Positions 6,343 to 9,333 of a DNA stretch of 9,333 nucleotides are shown here, piece by piece. The translations under genes were made by a program, and so were the position numbers. Below the pieces are notes generated by a model. The model ran no database searches, was not told where the DNA came from, and saw only the letters and a list, made by a program, of their open reading frames with translations. How positions within the stretch are numbered: position 1 is the stretch's first letter; each line of letters opens with the position of its first letter. The stretch comes from CAZOEL01 sp964578835 (lineage in GTDB: Bacteria > Desulfobacterota > Syntrophobacteria > Syntrophobacterales > Syntrophobacteraceae). The stretch covers positions 1 through 9,333 of the forward strand of contig CAZOEL010000135.1 in the NCBI GenBank assembly GCA_964578835.1, read 5' to 3'.

Positions 6343-8037
6343 TCACGCCTCTGCAAAGAGAAAGCTCTTCACCATACGCGGATCGGGGATCTTCTCTCCT
6401 GCTCCCCCTTGCCCAAAGACGGCCGTTTCTTCAGCATACGCTTCAAACAGAGGAAGCAGGTACATTTCTGTAAGCTTTACTTGAGCCGGGTCCTGCAACG
6501 TATCGCCAACAAAAGATCTCACAGCGACCTCGACTTCTTTCGGGGCGAGAGACGGAAAAAGCTTCGGCCAGAGCCTTACGGGCAAGGGCTCCACCCTCCA
6601 GGCATTTTCGATCTTGAAGCGGGCTGCGGCGGTCCAGAGCATGCTTCCAAGCGTCACATCCTCCAGAGTATTGATCTGAGCGTCTTTCCACAGCGCAGAG
6701 CGCAGCCCTTCGGGCTCTGGACGCAGGGCTTCGAACACCGCCTCAAGGGAGGCTATGACGTCGATGATGTGCTTCCCCTGTATGAGATCCTCCCGGCTTC
6801 TGAAGATGTCTTCCTTCGGGGAGCCGGCAGACACCCTCAGTATTCGCGGAGACCTTTCCAGCAGAAGCTCAGCGGCTTCCATCCAGGGCTGATCCAGAAT
6901 CTCGAGCCCGACCGGCCATTTCGAGAGCCAGCCCAGCTGAAGCTCACGGCGCATGCGGTCCCGCAGCCCCATCACTTCCGTATGAGCCAGCCGAAAGAGG
7001 CGCTCGAGAAGCATATCCTCGAGAAGCTTGACAGCATTCTCGAGCCGTCCCGCGCTTATCACCTGCAGGCCGAGGCTCACGTAGGCCCCGGCTTTATCCA
7101 CGGAGCTCCGCAAAACCTCGGGATTATCCAGTGAGAGCCGGTCTGCAATCAGCACCTTGTTCGATAGAGATGCAAGCTCCATCTGGAGCGTATTCAAAAG
7201 GAGGGGATCTTTCACTTCGCGAAGCGCGCGGGTCAGGAGATCCTTTTCGGGAAGAAGCGCCAGCGCAAAGGAGGGCGCCGCAAACTCATCGCCATCCCCG
7301 GAAAGCAATTTTCTGCTCTCGACGACTTCGTTAGGCCGAACCGCCCGATAAATCTCCAGGGCGTCATAATAATCCGGGATAGCGCGGTCCTCCAGCCGTC
7401 CACGGTGAAAACGGTAAGCCTCCTCCTCCACTTCGACTTCGACGGCGTAGATGATATTATTCATAAGCTCTTTGTAAAAACCGTAGCTCAGCTCGAAAAG
7501 CAGAGACAGGACGCCTTTGAGGAAATCCTCATACTGCGGATATCTCGTCTCCCAAAAATAGTGGTCGTCCAGGGTGTTGAGCGGCAACTGCTCCCGCGCT
7601 TCCGCAAGGTCTATGTCTTCGGGCGCAACTTCCAGGCGTATCCACTTCTTAAAAAGAGACACCAAAAGATCGAAATCGACTTCGTAGATCCATGCAAGAA
7701 ACTTCTCCTCGCTCGCCCTCGCCAGCTTCTCCAGCCAGCCCACCGCGCTGGCGGGTGCGATCTGATCCTTTTTCCACCACTCCAGGTCGAAGAGATGATT
7801 CAGCTGATCCACGCGGGCAAGAGAAAGAAGCGGCAGCGAATCGTCCGGCCCAAGCTCTTTCACGGAAAAGAAAAAATCCTGATCGCTCAAAGCCGCAACG
7901 ACCTCTTCCGCATCGGCCCGCTGCAAGATGAGATCCAGCCGCTTTTTAACCGGCAAGCTCATGAGGTATCTGCTCAACTCGCGAGGAGGCAGCTTCTCGA
8001 GCCGTTTTTCCTCAAAATCGACAATCGGCGCACCCAT
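6343..8037 (-). CDS. DUF6178-like protein of unknown function
   Basis: 564 aa, cytoplasmic, with no signal peptide, membrane segment or known catalytic motif. It looks mostly helical. Features resembling the DUF6178 family as I remember it are the start LPPRELSRYLMSLPVKKRLD (17-36), SVKELGPDDSLPLLSLA (58-74), DLEWWKKD (84-91) followed by a WLEKL helix, and WIYEVDFDLLVSLFKKW (116-132). An acidic stretch, EVEVEEEA, is at 200-207. The family is largely deltaproteobacterial and has no established function. GGAGG (8042-8046) is only 4 nt from the ATG at 8037. It faces mtaB and ends 149 nt from it. Its promoter would have to lie in the 39 nt before the repeat block, inside that block, or upstream of the Cys-rich gene on the same strand. 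Confidence 0.85.
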   Translation of the reverse strand: MGAPIVDFEEKRLEKLPPRELSRYLMSLPVKKRLDLILQRADAEEVVAALSDQDFFFSVKELGPDDSLPLLSLARVDQLNHLFDLEWWKKDQIAPASAVGWLEKLARASEEKFLAWIYEVDFDLLVSLFKKWIRLEVAPEDIDLAEAREQLPLNTLDDHYFWETRYPQYEDFLKGVLSLLFELSYGFYKELMNNIIYAVEVEVEEEAYRFHRGRLEDRAIPDYYDALEIYRAVRPNEVVESRKLLSGDGDEFAAPSFALALLPEKDLLTRALREVKDPLLLNTLQMELASLSNKVLIADRLSLDNPEVLRSSVDKAGAYVSLGLQVISAGRLENAVKLLEDMLLERLFRLAHTEVMGLRDRMRRELQLGWLSKWPVGLEILDQPWMEAAELLLERSPRILRVSAGSPKEDIFRSREDLIQGKHIIDVIASLEAVFEALRPEPEGLRSALWKDAQINTLEDVTLGSMLWTAAARFKIENAWRVEPLPVRLWPKLFPSLAPKEVEVAVRSFVGDTLQDPAQVKLTEMYLLPLFEAYAEETAVFGQGGAGEKIPDPRMVKSFLFAEA

Positions 8038-8177
8038 TCATCCTCCACTCAATACCACCTTTATGCTTTGTTCATCAGGGGCGCCCACAGAGACACAGAG
8101 ATCTGCAATTCATTCCTTATAACGCAATAGCGCAAAAGCCGCCTTTACGCTCTCATCGAGAAACGCGGTTTTTGGTC

Positions 8178-8210
8178 CCCTCTCCCTCAGGGAGAGGGTT
8201 AGGGTGAGGG
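8178..8210. repeat. CCCTCTCCCT palindrome, copy 1
   Basis: 10-bp arms (8178-8187 and 8189-8198) around one base, followed by the tail ttagggtgaggg. It is inverted relative to copy 2, so the two form a head-to-head pair like a BIME. Confidence 0.88.
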
Positions 8211-8235
8211 GAAATCCTCATCATAAAGAATACTT

Positions 8236-8268
8236 CCCTCACCCCGACCCTCTCCCTGAGGGAGAGGG
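8236..8268. repeat. CCCTCTCCCT palindrome, copy 2
   Basis: The same 10-bp arms (8248-8257 and 8259-8268) with the tail on the left, ccctcaccccga. The tail plus palindrome mirrors copy 1 with two differences in the tail. Confidence 0.88.
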
Positions 8269-8300
8269 AGAAAAACGCTCCGCTCCGCGTGAGTTTAATT

Positions 8301-8329
8301 GGCCCCCTCTCCCTGAGGGAGAGGGGGCC
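8301..8329. repeat. CCCTCTCCCT palindrome, copy 3
   Basis: A perfect palindrome with 14-bp arms (8301-8314 and 8316-8329) around one G, without the tail seen in copies 1 and 2. The arms extend to ggcccc/ggggcc. Confidence 0.88.
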
Positions 8330-8416
8330 TGCGAGCTCACTTCGGGCAGCTTTTGCGCTTTTGCCTTTCATTTATTCCATCTAAAGCTTTTCTCTGTGTC
8401 TCTGCGGCGAACCCGA

Positions 8417-8432
8417 GAATATTCCAATATTC
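8417..8432. repeat. Small AT-rich palindrome
   Basis: gaatatt (8417-8423) and aatattc (8426-8432) are exact inverted copies around cc. It lies just outside the repeat element and 47 nt past the stop of the Cys-rich gene. It could be a weak 3' hairpin or a binding site; no T-run is present. Confidence 0.3.
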
Positions 8433-8479
8433 CTCATTCCTGAGATAACTATGAAGCCAGGAAACGGCAACGCGCTAAA

Positions 8480-9064
8480 TCAACGCCCGTCCTTGAAAAT
8501 GATCTTCTTGAGGGCTTCGCACAGAAGGAAGCATGCCTGAATCTCTTTTCCCGCAACCGTCTGCATCCGCACCAACGCCTCATGGCCAAGCTCTTTTTCG
8601 AGCTGCGGGCAGAGGTAGTCGATGCACAGCATGTTTCTCGCCAAAAGCGCGCATCCCTTTGGCCCAAGGAAATAGCAGCTGTCCGCTCTGGCTCGCGAGC
8701 TCGGAATATCCGCCCCAAGCAGAATATTGACCAGCAGCAAAACCGCGTCGAATTTGTCCTCGAGCCCTATGCTGCAGCAGCTTCCCTCGGGAGAGGACTC
8801 ATCGCAGCGGGCGCAGGCCAGATCGATCCCGAGATCCGACATGGTCTTCCGGGAGGCCTCCAACGCCTTTTTCAGCTGATCGAGAATGAGCCACACATGT
8901 CCGTCATGCCGCAGCTCCGCTTCCCACCTCGTGTAGAGCGTCAACGCAAGATCGATCCGCTCTTCGACGGTAGCCTTCCTGTTCTCCCCGCCAAGCAAAA
9001 CATCTTCTCGAAGCTCCACCCAGCAGCCTCTGTTGAATTTGTATCCCATTCGAATTTTCCCCAT
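8480..9064 (-). CDS. Cys-rich protein with YkgJ-like metal-binding cysteine pattern
   Basis: 194 aa, not assigned to a named family with certainty. The N-terminal 75 residues are helical and charged. Eight cysteines follow in a pattern: C84-x2-C87-x8-C96-C97, then C130-x7-C138-x8-C147-x4-C152, within SCYFLGPKGCALLARNMLC and IDYLC. The CxxC...CC...CxFL...C...C...C order resembles the YkgJ-type zinc- or iron-chelating domain (CxxCxxxCC), but the first spacing is longer. C14, C178 and C182 lie outside this set. The protein is soluble, and a bound metal or Fe-S cluster is inferred. The start is uncertain: ATG at 9064 lacks a Shine-Dalgarno, while ATG at 9049 has GGGGA 8 nt upstream. It is upstream of the DUF6178-like gene on the same strand, separated by the repeat element. 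Confidence 0.8.
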   Translation of the reverse strand: MGKIRMGYKFNRGCWVELREDVLLGGENRKATVEERIDLALTLYTRWEAELRHDGHVWLILDQLKKALEASRKTMSDLGIDLACARCDESSPEGSCCSIGLEDKFDAVLLLVNILLGADIPSSRARADSCYFLGPKGCALLARNMLCIDYLCPQLEKELGHEALVRMQTVAGKEIQACFLLCEALKKIIFKDGR

Positions 9065-9213
9065 AAGAGTGTGAAGGTTGAAAAAACGAATATTTACACC
9101 ATACCGGCCAAGAAGACAAATCCCCCGAACCAGGGCTATCTTGTTCTGTGATGATTGAACAATCGTAACGCCCGGTTAGCCTCTATTCCAGTCACTTCTG
9201 CTGTTGGAATCAG

Positions 9214-9333
9214 CCCTGAAGGGGCGAAATACCATAGCCCAGGGCATCGCCCTGGGTAGAGATCCCGCCATACTCTCATCCAAGCCCTGTAAGGGCGAGA
9301 TAACCACTTTCTGGATATTTCGCCCCTTCAGGG
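9214..9333. repeat. CCCTGAAGGGGCGAAATA inverted-repeat element, reaching the window edge
   Basis: 9214-9231 and 9316-9333 are perfect 18-bp inverted copies. Between them lie two hairpins: cccagggc-atc-gccctggg (9238-9256) and gccct-gta-agggc (9284-9296). The whole is a non-coding palindromic unit. I recall similar gccctgaagggcg/cccagggc repeats scattered in Desulfobacterota, Bacteroidota and Planctomycetota genomes. The right arm ends exactly with the window, so the element may continue. It lies about 150 nt upstream of the Cys-rich gene. The stretch 9065-9213 between them shows no gene or clear promoter. Confidence 0.8.

Larger units (their letters stand above)
8085..8407. repeat. Nested inverted-repeat element, about 320 bp, non-coding
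   Basis: Outer arms 8085-8101 and 8391-8407 are inverted copies matching at 16 of 17 bases. A second inverted pair lies inside: 8123-8139 and 8349-8365 match at 15 of 17, with agcgcaaaagc exact. Three CCCTCTCCCT-N-AGGGAGAGGG palindromes fill the middle. The matched ends and lack of coding potential suggest a MITE-like or composite REP element. It occupies most of the 442-nt gap between the Cys-rich gene and the DUF6178-like gene. I saw no clear target-site duplication. The frames across it encode the PHPNPLPEGEG-type peptide, a known artefact of this repeat. Confidence 0.75.

Noticed and set aside
6319..7134. Plus-strand frame of 271 codons
   Set aside because: It is antisense to the DUF6178-like gene; no recognisable motifs.
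8178..8329. Three palindromes as a CRISPR-like array
   Set aside because: The copies differ in orientation and tail, spacing is irregular (about 25 and 32 nt), and no cas gene is nearby.
8153..8443. Small frames on both strands encoding PHPNPLPEGEG-like peptides
   Set aside because: This peptide is a well-known product of translating the CCCTCTCCCT palindrome repeat and is not a real protein.
9100..9130. TTGTCT-17 nt-TAAATA on the minus strand as a promoter for the Cys-rich gene
   Set aside because: The -10 box matches consensus at only three of six bases; too weak to annotate.

Overview
The window reads as a stretch of a Desulfobacterota (deltaproteobacterial) chromosome. This is inferred from gene content, not proven: a hibernation factor with a cold-shock tail, a fused alpha/beta hydrolase-OsmC protein, an NIL-domain ferredoxin next to a tRNA thiolase, and a DUF6178-like protein are together typical of that group. 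There are seven confident protein genes plus one Cys-rich hypothetical gene. They fill most of the window. The gaps between them are unusually rich in palindromic repeats.

Layout. From 148 to 3130 a minus-strand run reads, in order of transcription, an M24 Xaa-Pro peptidase (3130-2018), an alpha/beta hydrolase-OsmC fusion (1978-743) and an HPF/RaiA-type ribosome hibernation factor with a C-terminal cold-shock domain (678-148). The gaps of 39 and 64 nt suggest one transcript. A 265-nt divergent region (3131-3395) separates it from a compact plus-strand operon: NIL-domain 2x[4Fe-4S] ferredoxin (3396-3821), MnmA tRNA 2-thiouridylase (3829-4914) and MtaB tRNA methylthiotransferase (4911-6194). 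The mnmA/mtaB junction is an ATGA overlap. From 6343 on, two minus-strand genes follow: a DUF6178-like protein (8037-6343) and, upstream of it, a Cys-rich protein with a YkgJ-like cysteine pattern (9064-8480). A repeat block of about 320 bp lies between these two.

How the genes fit together. The central operon is a tRNA anticodon-loop thiolation unit. MnmA makes s2U34 and MtaB makes ms2t6A37, and the ferredoxin is a plausible electron or sulfur carrier for one or both. MnmA has three cysteines (C97, C100, C199) placed as in MnmA proteins proposed to hold a [4Fe-4S] cluster, so the whole operon may depend on Fe-S chemistry. The minus-strand operon combines peptide turnover, thiol/peroxide handling and ribosome hibernation, in keeping with a stress or stationary-phase role (inference).

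Repeats. At least four palindrome families sit only between genes: a cacagag/ctctgtg family (1-69 and the ends of 8085-8407), a CCCTCTCCCT-N-AGGGAGAGGG family (three copies inside 8178-8329), a perfect 28-bp inverted repeat at a convergent junction (6212-6296), and a CCCTGAAGGGGCGAAATA family at the right edge (9214-9333). No rRNA, tRNA, CRISPR array, transposase or prophage gene was seen. I found no convincing new multi-gene system. The best leads are the ferredoxin-linked thiolation operon, the nested repeat element and the Cys-rich/DUF6178 pair.
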